A DNA stretch of 64,000 nucleotides from Bradyrhizobium japonicum USDA 6 (GCF_000284375.1 NC_017249.1:9107001-9171000), one strand, 5' to 3'. Numbered from the stretch's first letter, positions 55,381-63,711 are shown. The notes: a model not told the origin generated them from the letters alone. Translations and numbers: made by a program.

Positions 55381-55764
55381 TTGCTATCGCAACCAAAGGC
55401 TGTCCACCGGAAAGAGACGGCTTCGCTCTCCGCAAATGTCCGGTGGTTGGCTAGGTGCGAGAGGTTTTACATCAAGCGACGTAAGGAGATTTGGGAGCAG
55501 GTGCAGGCAGAAATGGCCGTTGGAGAAAGTGCGAGAATTTCTCGCACTTTATCGAAGCCGAAACGGGCCGAGGGAATAAACAATTCGCATCTGCAGCAGG
55601 CCATCTCCACTGGTGCCGGTGCGGCGAGTCTCCGCGCCGTAGCCGATTGGAACGAGCGCAAATCGTTTGACGAGCGCCGCCGCGCTGGCGGCCCTGAAGC
55701 TCCGTGTCGGGATGCGCAGGGCGGCCGGAAGGAAAAAGCGTTAGCTCGCGGAAGGGGGTCTTAG
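55381..55764 (+). CDS. Doubtful 127-aa protein
   Basis: A frame from TTG 55381 with a basic, helical product (RFYIKRRKEIWEQVQAEM; ADWNERKSFDERRRAGG). Inside it lies a perfect 10-bp inverted repeat AAAGTGCGAG-AATTT-CTCGCACTTT (55526-55550), more typical of non-coding DNA or a terminator. No family is recognised. Confidence 0.25.
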   Translation: MLSQPKAVHRKETASLSANVRWLARCERFYIKRRKEIWEQVQAEMAVGESARISRTLSKPKRAEGINNSHLQQAISTGAGAASLRAVADWNERKSFDERRRAGGPEAPCRDAQGGRKEKALARGRGS

Positions 55765-55789
55765 CCGTGGAGGCCGTCGCTAGTGGGGA

Positions 55790-56074
55790 TCACGGGCACT
55801 CAGCCAGTGAAAGAAGATTGTCTGGCTGAACGCCGTCCGCCGTTGTCTTGATGTATTTGTGCCCGTTGTGTTCGGCCACGACCACGCCAGCCATGAGTCC
55901 GTCTTCTTCGACATAGAACTCCCATTCGCCGCTTTCAATGTCTCTGATCGTCTGAACGACAGACTGCTTCCATTGACTTCCGTTTGAATATTCACCTCCG
56001 ACACTTTCAATCCTCTCGTGGGGATTCATCCTGTCGGTCTTATTGATGCAGCGAACGCGTGCGAGTTTAACCAC
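55790..56074 (-). CDS. DUF3892 protein
   Basis: GTG 56074 is chosen since AAGGAGAGAGCC precedes it. The 94-aa product has the full DUF3892 pattern: VRCINKTDRMNPHERIESV, SVVQTIRDIESGEWEFYV, GHKYIKTTADGVQPDNLL and SLAECP. The family function is not known. It is intact, in contrast with the fragment at 51.8 kb. Confidence 0.85.
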   Translation of the reverse strand: MVKLARVRCINKTDRMNPHERIESVGGEYSNGSQWKQSVVQTIRDIESGEWEFYVEEDGLMAGVVVAEHNGHKYIKTTADGVQPDNLLSLAECP

Positions 56075-56230
56075 AGGGCTCTCTCCTTCGTGCTGCAAAG
56101 GCTGGGTGACCAGTTTAGCGTTCAGTGGCGGCCCAGGCAGCCCAACCAATCCTGGTAGGGGCCCGGGAGGCTTTTCGCCGATACAACGCGAGGGCCCCCC
56201 GCGGGTTGATGCCCCCCCTCGGGGGCGGGG

Positions 56231-56340
56231 CGGTCAGTTTTGCAGCTCAAGGCGGTAAGGCTGACCACGGAAGTTAGTGGCGCGCGCGATAGGGACAGCG
56301 CTTCTTCGGTATGGAGGCGCCGAGTCACGTGGCCGCTAAC
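56231..56340. repeat. Composite structured repeat, copy 2
   Basis: The first hairpin has arms GGTCAG and CTGACC (56232-56266). The second part, 56273-56340, begins GTTAGTGGCGCGCGCG, contains ATAGGGACAGCGCTT and CCGAGTCACGTGGCCGC, and ends TAAC. Order and spacing match copy 1 at 53803-53917. Confidence 0.8.
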
Positions 56341-56381
56341 TTCACCGCGGCGCGGGTGTGGCAGGGACAGCGTCGTTTCGC

Positions 56382-56660
56382 ATGTTTCGCGACGCCGAGT
56401 CGCCCCCGCGCCCCCCCCAGGACTGTTGGGCTCAAAAGGCCGATGAGCGCCGCGAGGAACGATTCTACTGGATATGCGCGCGCATTACGCTAATTGATTT
56501 GGCCACATTTCCCCACTTAGGATTTGTGGCCGTCATCTGCATTTTTCTGATTCAGATAGTCGCACTTGCCGCCCTGGCCAGAAAATATGCTGATGAGAAC
56601 ATCGCGATAGCGATCGACAAAATCATCGCATCGATTTGCGACAGGTTCGGGTGGAAGTAG
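56382..56660 (+). CDS. Small membrane protein, unknown
   Basis: The C-terminal two thirds hold a strong membrane helix (FVAVICIFLIQIVALAALA) followed by an amphipathic helix (IAIAIDKIIASICDRFGWK). The N-terminus is Pro-rich and borders the repeat, so the start (ATG 56382) is uncertain. Unrecognised. Confidence 0.45.
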   Translation: MFRDAESPPRPPQDCWAQKADERREERFYWICARITLIDLATFPHLGFVAVICIFLIQIVALAALARKYADENIAIAIDKIIASICDRFGWK

Positions 56661-56672
56661 GGCGGCGAGATC

Positions 56673-56774
56673 CTATCCGTAAAAGCCAATCAAAAAACGG
56701 ATAGCAAAAAACGCCCCTGCGACTACGGCTGCCGTGATGGCTATCGCGAAACCAACCCTAAAGCTTTCGCTCAT
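56673..56774 (-). CDS. 33-aa single-pass membrane peptide
   Basis: ATG 56774 has an AGGGGGAACTG ribosome site. The product MSESFRVGFAIAITAAVV then AGAFFAIRFLIGFYG spans the membrane once. Similar tiny membrane proteins are common in phage and rhizobial accessory DNA. Confidence 0.5.
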   Translation of the reverse strand: MSESFRVGFAIAITAAVVAGAFFAIRFLIGFYG

Positions 56775-56978
56775 CAGTTCCCCCTAGGCCGCAGGCACAT
56801 CCCCCTCCGAAATTGCGTCTGCGGCCTCCGCTGCGACGGTCCGCAATCATGCCGGTCACTGCGGTAGGTGTGCGACTACAAATTCTTGTAGTTGACCAGT
56901 TCGTGTTCTCTGGGCTCGAATTGCTGTCGAGCGGACCCTACGCCAGTCGCGAGCCCAATCGCCGGATGGATTGTAGCC

Positions 56979-57221
56979 ATGACGAATGAACCGGATGATC
57001 TCATCGGACGTATTGCTGAGATCGAACTAATTGCTGAGATCGAACTAAATGAATCGGCGGCGATCTGTGTTGAGCAGATGGACGACGAAATCACGCTCGT
57101 CATTGCAAGCATTGTCGGCGTTCACTTCCAAGTGACAGTGGAGCAGGCGCTTGAGTTGTCGCGGGCCTTAGCTGTAGCTGCGGAGAATGCGGAAAAATTC
57201 CGTAAGTCAGCCAAGACGTAG
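56979..57221 (+). CDS. Small acidic protein with tandem 6-residue repeat
   Basis: ATG 56979 (MTNEPDDLIGRIAEIEL) gives an 80-aa acidic protein. It holds a perfect tandem repeat of 18 bp (57012-57029 and 57030-57047), encoding IAEIEL twice, then VEQMDDEITLVIASIVG. It ends close to the opposing gene at 57225. Unrecognised. Confidence 0.6.
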   Translation: MTNEPDDLIGRIAEIELIAEIELNESAAICVEQMDDEITLVIASIVGVHFQVTVEQALELSRALAVAAENAEKFRKSAKT

Positions 57222-57224
57222 CGG

Positions 57225-57464
57225 CTACTTCTTAATCGAGTGCTCTTGCATAAACCGCGCGGCCCTAACGCGCGCTCGCTCCATCATGTCTTCCTTCGCT
57301 TTCGCAGTGGCAAGCTCTGATTCAAGCCGCTCGAAGATCGGGAGATAGACTTCACCGCCTTGTGGCGACTGATCCATTAGGATCGCAAGACAATCCAAGC
57401 AACGCTCCAGTGTATCGACCGTGATTGGTTCGTCACTGCGGATCGCGAACCGTTTGGTCATCAT
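57225..57464 (-). CDS. Unknown 79-aa protein coupled to AlpA-like gene
   Basis: The product (MMTKRFAIRSDEPITVDTL; EVYLPIFERLESELATAK) is helical and starts inside the stop of the AlpA-like gene (ATGA). It probably belongs to the excision/regulation module of the prophage. Confidence 0.65.
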   Translation of the reverse strand: MMTKRFAIRSDEPITVDTLERCLDCLAILMDQSPQGGEVYLPIFERLESELATAKAKEDMMERARVRAARFMQEHSIKK

Positions 57465-57703
57465 TCGCCTACGCTGTCCGCGTCAATAGGGAGCTTGCTC
57501 CGCTCCCACTCCAATAACTCGGATAGAAGCCAGAACCTGGTGCGGCCACCGAGGCGCGTCGACGGTTGCGGAAAGGCCGCATCGCGCATGCGCCGGAATA
57601 GCCAAGTGTTCGATACGCTGCCGTAGCGCTCGCGAACTTGCTTGGCGTTGAGATACTGATCTGTCGCGAGGGCGTTGAGATCAACGGTCGACACGGGCGC
57701 CAC
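57461..57703 (-). CDS. AlpA/HTH_17-type regulator
   Basis: The 80-aa product has a wHTH of the excisionase/AlpA type (LNAKQVRERYGSVSNTWLF, FPQPSTRLGGRTRFWLLS, ELLEWE). Such proteins control integrase genes or act as excisionases. It is the first gene of a two-gene unit. Confidence 0.82.
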   Translation of the reverse strand: MAPVSTVDLNALATDQYLNAKQVRERYGSVSNTWLFRRMRDAAFPQPSTRLGGRTRFWLLSELLEWERSKLPIDADSVGE

Positions 57704-57808
57704 CGAATCGTTGCTGCCGCCGCACGCTGGAATGGGAGTGTGGCTTTACAATAGGGCAGCACCCACATCCCTATGGACGCGCCGAAGCGCCCCGATAGGT
57801 GTGGGCAG

Positions 57809-58051
57809 CTAGGCCTTCGGTTTCGCCAGCCTCACACCAGGGCCGCCATCGATCGATTGACCATCTGCCAGGAAGATGGCGCCGGCAGATTCGAGGGCGG
57901 CGCGGATGGCGGCTATCGAATGACCCGGTGCCGTCGCGTCGGTCTCAACCCTCGTCACGGTGTTTCTGTGCACACCCGATTTCTCCGCAAGGTCTCGAAC
58001 GGTCCAGTTCAACAAACCGCGCGCCGCCCTAATTTGTGCACTTGTCACCAT
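57809..58051 (-). CDS. XRE-type phage-like repressor
   Basis: ATG 58051 is preferred since the HTH starts at once (MVTSAQIRAARGLLNW, RDLAEKSGVHRNTVTRVE). The 80-aa product is a Cro/CI-like HTH with a short tail ending GPGVRLAKPKA. It is divergent from the next gene with matching direct repeats between them, a repressor-operator layout. Confidence 0.85.
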   Translation of the reverse strand: MVTSAQIRAARGLLNWTVRDLAEKSGVHRNTVTRVETDATAPGHSIAAIRAALESAGAIFLADGQSIDGGPGVRLAKPKA

Positions 58052-58083
58052 GGTTAATTCCTGTATAGTGCATTTGTCACCAT
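58036..58083. promoter_or_regulatory. Direct-repeat operator between divergent genes
   Basis: GTGCACTTGTCACCAT (58036-58051) and GTGCATTTGTCACCAT (58068-58083) match at 15 of 16 positions, 32 bp apart. One copy covers the XRE start codon and the other lies upstream, near the start of the divergent gene. A TATAGT lies between them. Confidence 0.6.
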
Positions 58084-58094
58084 AGAGGTGATAG

Positions 58095-58376
58095 ATGCAC
58101 AATAAAGGAACCCGCCCAATGCTGCAAGCCGCCTCATTTCCGTCCGCTGAACGACCCACCACCCTTTCGCAGTTTCTCTACACCCATCGCCGATTGACCG
58201 ACCTGGCCCGTGGGCCGCTTCCCAGCGAGATCGTTGAGGAGATGACCCACACCGCATGCGGAATTGCGGAGAGGATCCTTGAGGCGCCCGCCGCAGACTG
58301 GCGGGATCTGAGCAAGAAAGCCCTGCTGCTGCTCGACGAATTGCCCTACGAGCAGGAGTGGCTCGATCGTATGTGA
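58095..58376 (+). CDS. Unknown 93-aa protein divergent from XRE repressor
   Basis: The start ATG 58095 follows GAGGTGATAG. The product (TTLSQFLYTHRRLTDLARG; WRDLSKKALLLLDELPYEQ) is helical. No family is recognised. Position suggests control by the XRE protein. Confidence 0.65.
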   Translation: MHNKGTRPMLQAASFPSAERPTTLSQFLYTHRRLTDLARGPLPSEIVEEMTHTACGIAERILEAPAADWRDLSKKALLLLDELPYEQEWLDRM

Positions 58377-58712
58377 ATGCGGATCGAAATTTGACCCCTC
58401 AATCAGTCTATCTCGTGGGCTAACGTCTTGATTTTTCAAGTGCCGGAAAAGTGACCCCGGCGCCGATCGGCGTCGGACCCCCGCGCCGATTCACAGAAGC
58501 ATGCGAAAACCATCGAGGCTCGCGGCGAAGACGTTGTCCAGCCGCATCAAGAAGCCGGATATACGTCAGTAGTTGTGGCCGTCGATCCTGATCAAGTCGG
58601 TCGTTGCAATCGGGCGGGGTCCATATGGGGTCCGGACGCCGATCGGCGTCCCAAGTGCTTGATGGGTCAATGTTCAGCGTCGATTCACAAAGATGTTGGC
58701 TGGAGATAGTCC
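58377..58712. other. IS-scar DNA without genes
   Basis: Includes AAATTTGACCCCTC (58389-58402), like the terminal repeats of the IS21 element at 40.56 kb. Two hairpins around CGCCGATCGGCG (58462, 58630) are also present. No coding potential is supported. Confidence 0.45.
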
Positions 58713-58806
58713 TCGCCGCGAAAGCTGGCCGTACGCCTCACCGATGAGGAGCAGTATTTTGTCTCTGAATCTTCGGTCTATCGGCTGTTGACGGCGAAGC
58801 GCGCAG
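58713..58806 (+). pseudogene. Fragment of IS3-family OrfB
   Basis: About 31 residues read SPRKLAVRLTDEEQYFVS and SSVYRLLTAKRAG, the HTH_21 portion of an IS3 transposase. No more of it remains. Confidence 0.6.
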
Positions 58807-58842
58807 GCACATGCGCCATGCTGTCTTGGCGCGGCAATTGTC

Positions 58843-58874
58843 GTCATCAGGTTCTCGACAGCTTCCCCATTTAA
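58843..58874 (+). promoter_or_regulatory. tts box (TtsI-dependent type III secretion promoter)
   Basis: GTCATCAGGTTCTCGACAGC followed by TTCCCCATTTA matches the rhizobial tts-box pattern (GTCAG-cTTxTCGaaAGCT...CC..TA) at most conserved positions. It ends 149 bp before the effector start. TtsI, switched on through NodD by flavonoids, would drive the effector gene. Confidence 0.75.
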
Positions 58875-59023
58875 GTTTAACAAACATACAGGGCTGATCC
58901 CCTTGGAAGAACATCCGCTGCCGATGCTCACGGTGCGTGCCTGCCGGCGCTGTAAAGGGCGGTTTGTTGCTGATTGCCCGGCATGTCAGATCGATAGCCC
59001 AGGTTCATATTTGAAGAGGACGG

Positions 59024-62000
59024 ATGGATTTCCCCTTGACCAAGTCGGTGCATGAACAATCGGGCAGCACGGGTCCGCAAGAGAGCTCACCCGCGGCTCC
59101 GTCTGCAGCCGCGGCGACCTTTGAGCGGCAATTGAGAGAGATCAGCAGTTCAGGTGTGGGTGGTGGAGCAATGCCGGCCGCCGCTGCGCTGCAGCCGGCT
59201 CAATCAACGGAGGTTTTGATAGGGAGGCAGTGCAATCAGATCCTTTACTCCGAGGATGCTCGCCTTATCTCGGGGCTTGAGAAGGCCCTTACGAAGGGCG
59301 GGGCCGCCAAAGGCACCACCAATAACTATTTACGTGTTCTTCGCGGCTTTGGCCATTGGCTCTCCGCAAATAACAAAAAGGGCATCTCTGCTCGGCTCGA
59401 CGACAAAAAATCGCTGTCTCAAGATGCGCGCGAGTTCAGCGGAGAGGGTGAGCCCTGGAAACTTCTTACAGCAATAGGTCATCTCCGAAATTCGCAGTCG
59501 ACCGGCGAAGTCGTGCCGATCACACGCCACGTTGAGGTAAATCCTTATCAGCAGGACGCGGAACTCATCAAAGAGTACCAAAACGAAGTAGCGTCAGAGA
59601 TGGGCAAGAGGGATGCAACCGCTCTTCGCAATTTCAGCGACTACCTGCGTGACAACAACAAGAAGGGTATTGTTGGTCGGCTTCGCGGCGAGTTGTTAAA
59701 TGAAGATGTTAAGAGCTATAAGAAAGTCTCCGCTTTTCGTTCGAAAATCGGTGTCGCGCTGGATCGTCTCCGAAAATCGTCGGCCGGCGCTAAGGCGATG
59801 GATCTCGAGCGCAATATTGATCCCGAAGACGCGGCCCTGAAGGAGTCGAGGCAGGTCGGCGACGCCGCTGCGCAGCACAGTTCGTCGCAGAAAGCTGGCA
59901 GTTGGCCAGAGGAATTGCTTCCTGCGGAAGGCCATGATCAGAATTTGCTTTTGGGGCCGATGGACGAACCCGGCGCGTCGTCCTCGGCGCCGCAGCCGAC
60001 TCAGTCAACTGGGATTTTGAGAGGGAGGAGGAGACGGCCTCTTTATCCCGAGGATGCTGCCCTTATTTCGGGGCTTGAGAAGGCCCTCATCAAGGGCGGG
60101 GCCGCCGAAGGCACCGCCAAGGACCATGTACGTACTCTTCTCAGCTTTGGCCAGAGGCTCTACGCAAATAACAAAGATCCCATTGCTGCTCGGCTCGACG
60201 ACGAAAAGTCACTGACCGCTGATGCGCGCGAGTTGTTCGAAAAGCGTCCCGCGACACTCCATAGGGCAATAGACCATCTCAGGACCTCGCGGTCGACGGG
60301 CGGAATCGTGCCGATCGCAGGCCGCACTGAGTTGCATCCTTATCCCCAGGACGCGGCACTCATCAAAGAGTACAAAAACGAAGTAGCGACAGATGCCGGC
60401 AAGAGGGATGCAACTGCTCTTCGCAATTTCAGCGACTACCTGCGTGACAACAACAGGCCGGGCATTGCTGCTGGGCTCGGCACGTCGTTTGATGGAGATG
60501 TCGAGAGCTATAGGAAGGTCGCCGGTGCTGATTCCAGGATTGGTGCCGCACTGGCTCGTCTCCGAAAATCGCAGGCCGGCGCTGAGGCGATGGAGCACGA
60601 GCGCCATATTGATCCCGAAGAGGCGGCCCTGAGGGAGTCGAGGCGGGTCGGCGACGCCGCTGCGCAGCACATTGCGTCGCAGAAGGGTGGCAGTTGGCCA
60701 GAGGAATTGCTTCCTGCGGAAGGCCATGATCAGGATTTGCTTTTGGGGCTGATGGATGAACCCGGCCCGTCGTCCTCGGCGCCGCAGTCGGCTCAGTCAA
60801 CTTGGATTGTGATAGGGAAGAGGAAGCAGCCTCTTTATTCCGTGGATGCTCCCCTTATTTCGGGGCTTGAGAGGGCCCTCATCAAGGGCGGGTTCAGCAA
60901 ATCCGCTGCCGAGCAGCACGGAGGTTCCCTTCGTAGCTTTAGCCGTTGGCTTTTCGCAAAAGAAAAACCGAGCATTCGTGATCGGCTCGACAATAAGTCG
61001 CTGACCGATGGCGGTGAGGTGCTCGAGTTCACCGGAGAGGGTAATCCAAAGAGACTCGTTCAGGCAATCGACTATCTCCGGACCTTGCGGTCGACGGGCG
61101 AAGTGCCGATCTCACGACGCGCTAAGCTGAATCCTCACCCCCAGAACGTGGCCTTTATCAATCCCGAAGACACGGTACTGATGGAGCCGAGGCGCGTCGA
61201 CGCCGCCGCTGCGCAGCACAGCGCGTCGCAGGAAACTGGCCGTCGGCCAGAGGAGCTTCCCGCGGAAGGCCGCGATCAGGATTTGCTTTTGGGGCTGATG
61301 GACGAACCCCGCTCGTCGTCATCTCTCGAGCCAGCCGCGCGCCATGACCAGGCACCGGATCCCGGAGAGCCCGACCGCCAGCAGTCCCCGGACGAGCCGA
61401 TGGCTGCGCTTGCCAGGAGCAACCGCCTGCCAAGCGAGGAGGTCCTCATCAACGATGAGCATGACACAGCTGAGTTGAGGCCAGCGAAGAGGCAGAGGAC
61501 CCTAAACAATCCGCAAGGCGTTGCCGGCGAGCGGCAGCTGAGCGAGATCGCCAATTCAGGCGGCCAGCCGACACCGGCGCCTACCCATCAACAGGGTACG
61601 TCGTCATGGGAGACGCAGCCGATGCTGCTGCGGAGCGGCTACGAAGATGTCACGGCGCCGCATGCGGTCGCGATGTACGTCGGGGGCGCCGCTGCGCAGC
61701 ACAGCGCGCGGCAGCGAGCTGTCAGTCGGCCATTGGTCCTCCCGGAAGGTTACGATCAGGATCTGCGCTTAATGGTGGAAGACGGCCCATCGTGGCCCGA
61801 GGTTCCTCCTGAGCAGGCGCAGGACATAGTCCAAGCTGGGCAGGAACCTGCCCGGCCGACCGTGGAAGCAGCGCCAACGCACTCTGCCAGGGCTCGCTCA
61901 AATACCTACGGCGGTATTGAGGTGTCGTTTAATCCGAATTCGCCCGCATCATTTGAGTTGCGTGACAATGCTTGGAGCCCGGCGCCTGGCTTTCCGCCGC

Positions 62001-63349
62001 CGTTTGCCGGGCCGGTACCGGGGCATCACCAGGGCGCTCAACAGCTCGGCTCGCCGCAGGGGCTTTCTCCGGTGTCCGCCCACTCGGACGATGACGCTTT
62101 GGCGTGGTTGAGCGAGGAGCTTGCGCGGCAGATGCAAGAACCGGCATCACCATCAACTGCCAGGGCTCAGGATCTCTATCGTGGATTTGAGGCACTCCTT
62201 GATCCGGATGTGGCCGAGTTGGATGACAGTGCTCACTTTGCGCCAGCGCCTTCTGCCAGGGCTTGCTCAGACACCTACGGCGGTCTTGAGGTATCGTTTA
62301 ATCCGAATTCGCCCACATCATTTGAGTTGCGCGACAATGCTTGGAGCCGGGCGCCTGGCTTTCCGCCGCCGTTTGCCGGGCCGGTACCGGGGCATCACCA
62401 GGGCGCTCGACAGCTCGGCTCGCCGCAGGGGCTTTCTCCGGTGTCCGCCCACTCGGACGATGACGCTTTGGCGTGGTTGAGCGAGGAGCTTGCGCGGCAG
62501 ATGCAAGAACCGGCATCACCATCAACTGCCAGGGCTCAGGATCTCTATCGTGGGTTTGGGGCACTGCTTGATCCGGATGCGGCCGAGTTGGATGACAGTG
62601 CTCACTTTGCGCCAGCGCCTTCTGCCAGGGCTCGTTCAGACACCTACGACGGTCTTCCATTGGTTGATCTGACCGCGCCCGCACCGTCCCCATTGCGCGA
62701 CGATATCGTGCGGCGGTTTCCGATCACCTCCTCCGATGCTCAGATCGGGGCGTTGAATCCGATAGCCTTGTCCCATAACCGCGGGCTGGTGCTCGAGGAC
62801 ACGGAATGGCTGGGCGACGAGCATATCCTCAGGGATTACCAGCTTCAGGAGCTGGATTTGCAGAGGAGCGATTCGGATCTCGCCGCCCGGACGCGGTTCG
62901 TAGATCCCCTCGAAGCGCTGCGGCTGCGCCTGGGCGCGGAGAGCGACGTGCTACGCGTATTCCATCGCATCGTCCATGATCGGCGTGATAACGATACAGC
63001 CGACTTCCTGTTGCTGCCAGTGAACGATGCCAGTGCTACGGACCGCGGCAGGCATTGGTCGCTGCTGTTCGTTGATCGCAGCAACCGGCAACGGCCTGTC
63101 GCCTATCACTACGATTCCTACGGGAGATACAACGAGACGCATGCAAGACAACTCGCAGAAAGGCTGAACCTCGCCCTGCAGCCCGCCGGCATGGCCCAGC
63201 AGCAGAACACTTGTGATTGCGGCGTCTTTGTCGTGGACGGCACGCGGGAGCTGGTTAGGCAATTGGCGCAAGGACGGGAGCCAGACCAGCTGAACCTCAG
63301 CAACGTCGTTGCCAATCGGCAGGCACTGCAAGCGCGACTCAGGGGTTGA
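59024..63349 (+). CDS. Type III effector, C48/Ulp1 SUMO-protease family (NopD/Bel2-5-like)
   Basis: ATG 59024 follows GAAGAGGACGG and the tts box. The 1441-aa product has a Ser/Ala/Gln-rich secretion-type N-terminus. A 265-residue unit repeats about 2.6 times from residue about 75, made of two helical subdomains (ALISGLEKALIKGGAAEGTA; KRDATALRNFSDYLRDNN). An acidic linker follows, then a 123-aa block present twice (residues about 954-1200). The C-terminal Ulp1 domain has H1344 in RHWSLLF, D1364 in YHYDSYG, Q1393 and C1399 in QQNTCDCGVF. An LRLRL EAR-like motif lies at 1299. NopD-type effectors enter the host nucleus and remove SUMO from plant proteins. The gene is intact. Confidence 0.9.
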   Translation: MDFPLTKSVHEQSGSTGPQESSPAAPSAAAATFERQLREISSSGVGGGAMPAAAALQPAQSTEVLIGRQCNQILYSEDARLISGLEKALTKGGAAKGTTNNYLRVLRGFGHWLSANNKKGISARLDDKKSLSQDAREFSGEGEPWKLLTAIGHLRNSQSTGEVVPITRHVEVNPYQQDAELIKEYQNEVASEMGKRDATALRNFSDYLRDNNKKGIVGRLRGELLNEDVKSYKKVSAFRSKIGVALDRLRKSSAGAKAMDLERNIDPEDAALKESRQVGDAAAQHSSSQKAGSWPEELLPAEGHDQNLLLGPMDEPGASSSAPQPTQSTGILRGRRRRPLYPEDAALISGLEKALIKGGAAEGTAKDHVRTLLSFGQRLYANNKDPIAARLDDEKSLTADARELFEKRPATLHRAIDHLRTSRSTGGIVPIAGRTELHPYPQDAALIKEYKNEVATDAGKRDATALRNFSDYLRDNNRPGIAAGLGTSFDGDVESYRKVAGADSRIGAALARLRKSQAGAEAMEHERHIDPEEAALRESRRVGDAAAQHIASQKGGSWPEELLPAEGHDQDLLLGLMDEPGPSSSAPQSAQSTWIVIGKRKQPLYSVDAPLISGLERALIKGGFSKSAAEQHGGSLRSFSRWLFAKEKPSIRDRLDNKSLTDGGEVLEFTGEGNPKRLVQAIDYLRTLRSTGEVPISRRAKLNPHPQNVAFINPEDTVLMEPRRVDAAAAQHSASQETGRRPEELPAEGRDQDLLLGLMDEPRSSSSLEPAARHDQAPDPGEPDRQQSPDEPMAALARSNRLPSEEVLINDEHDTAELRPAKRQRTLNNPQGVAGERQLSEIANSGGQPTPAPTHQQGTSSWETQPMLLRSGYEDVTAPHAVAMYVGGAAAQHSARQRAVSRPLVLPEGYDQDLRLMVEDGPSWPEVPPEQAQDIVQAGQEPARPTVEAAPTHSARARSNTYGGIEVSFNPNSPASFELRDNAWSPAPGFPPPFAGPVPGHHQGAQQLGSPQGLSPVSAHSDDDALAWLSEELARQMQEPASPSTARAQDLYRGFEALLDPDVAELDDSAHFAPAPSARACSDTYGGLEVSFNPNSPTSFELRDNAWSRAPGFPPPFAGPVPGHHQGARQLGSPQGLSPVSAHSDDDALAWLSEELARQMQEPASPSTARAQDLYRGFGALLDPDAAELDDSAHFAPAPSARARSDTYDGLPLVDLTAPAPSPLRDDIVRRFPITSSDAQIGALNPIALSHNRGLVLEDTEWLGDEHILRDYQLQELDLQRSDSDLAARTRFVDPLEALRLRLGAESDVLRVFHRIVHDRRDNDTADFLLLPVNDASATDRGRHWSLLFVDRSNRQRPVAYHYDSYGRYNETHARQLAERLNLALQPAGMAQQQNTCDCGVFVVDGTRELVRQLAQGREPDQLNLSNVVANRQALQARLRG
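61884..62660. repeat. 369-bp near-identical tandem duplication inside effector
   Basis: Copies begin at about 61884 and 62253 with a period of 369 bp (123 codons). Each holds SFELRDNAWS, GFPPPFAGPVPGHHQGA and DDDALAWLSEELARQMQEP. A third start (SARARSDTYDGL) follows at 62622. Very few bases differ, so the duplication is recent. Confidence 0.9.
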
Positions 63350-63512
63350 TGTCGCCGTGGGCGGACCCTCGCGGCGCTTCTCTTTGAGCTTGAATGACGG
63401 CTGGAAGAAGTTCACCAGCAGGCGCGCCGCGGCGTAGAGACGTGCCATCACGCGGGCCGTCTCGCCCCCGTCGAAGCGCCCGTATCCGACGAGCCGCCGG
63501 ACCACCGACAGC
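63345..63512 (-). pseudogene. ISNCY-like transposase fragment
   Basis: The minus strand reads VVRRLVGYGRFDGGETARV and ARLLVNFFQPSFKLKEKRR. These match the intact transposase at 42.2-43.7 kb (VVRRMVGYRRFEG, ARLFVNFFQPSFKL). Only this part remains. Confidence 0.75.
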
Positions 63513-63675
63513 GCGATGCGGTTGTCGGCAAGGGCGAGCGCGCGACGCTGCGCTTCGGAAAGACCGGTCAGCTGACCGGCGCCTCGAGGAGACCGAGCTT
63601 TCGCGCGGCCAGGTATCGGCCTTCGCCCGCGATGATCGTGCCATCGCTGTCGACGAGCAGCGGGTACCGTCAAGT
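63513..63675 (-). pseudogene. ParB-like nuclease domain fragment
   Basis: Two frames read DGTIIAGEGRYLAARKLG (about 63650-63590) and TGLSEAQRRALALADNRIAL (about 63575-63515). This is the core of the ParB/Srx nuclease domain of DNA-methylase-associated proteins. A frameshift separates the halves and the ISNCY fragment truncates it. Confidence 0.65.
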
Positions 63676-63711
63676 TAACGAATTGGAGCGGCCGAGGGGT
63701 AGACGACCGGC

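Noticed and set aside
62298..62693. Minus-strand frames within the effector repeats
   Set aside because: They are duplicated only because the effector repeat is duplicated; antisense shadows.
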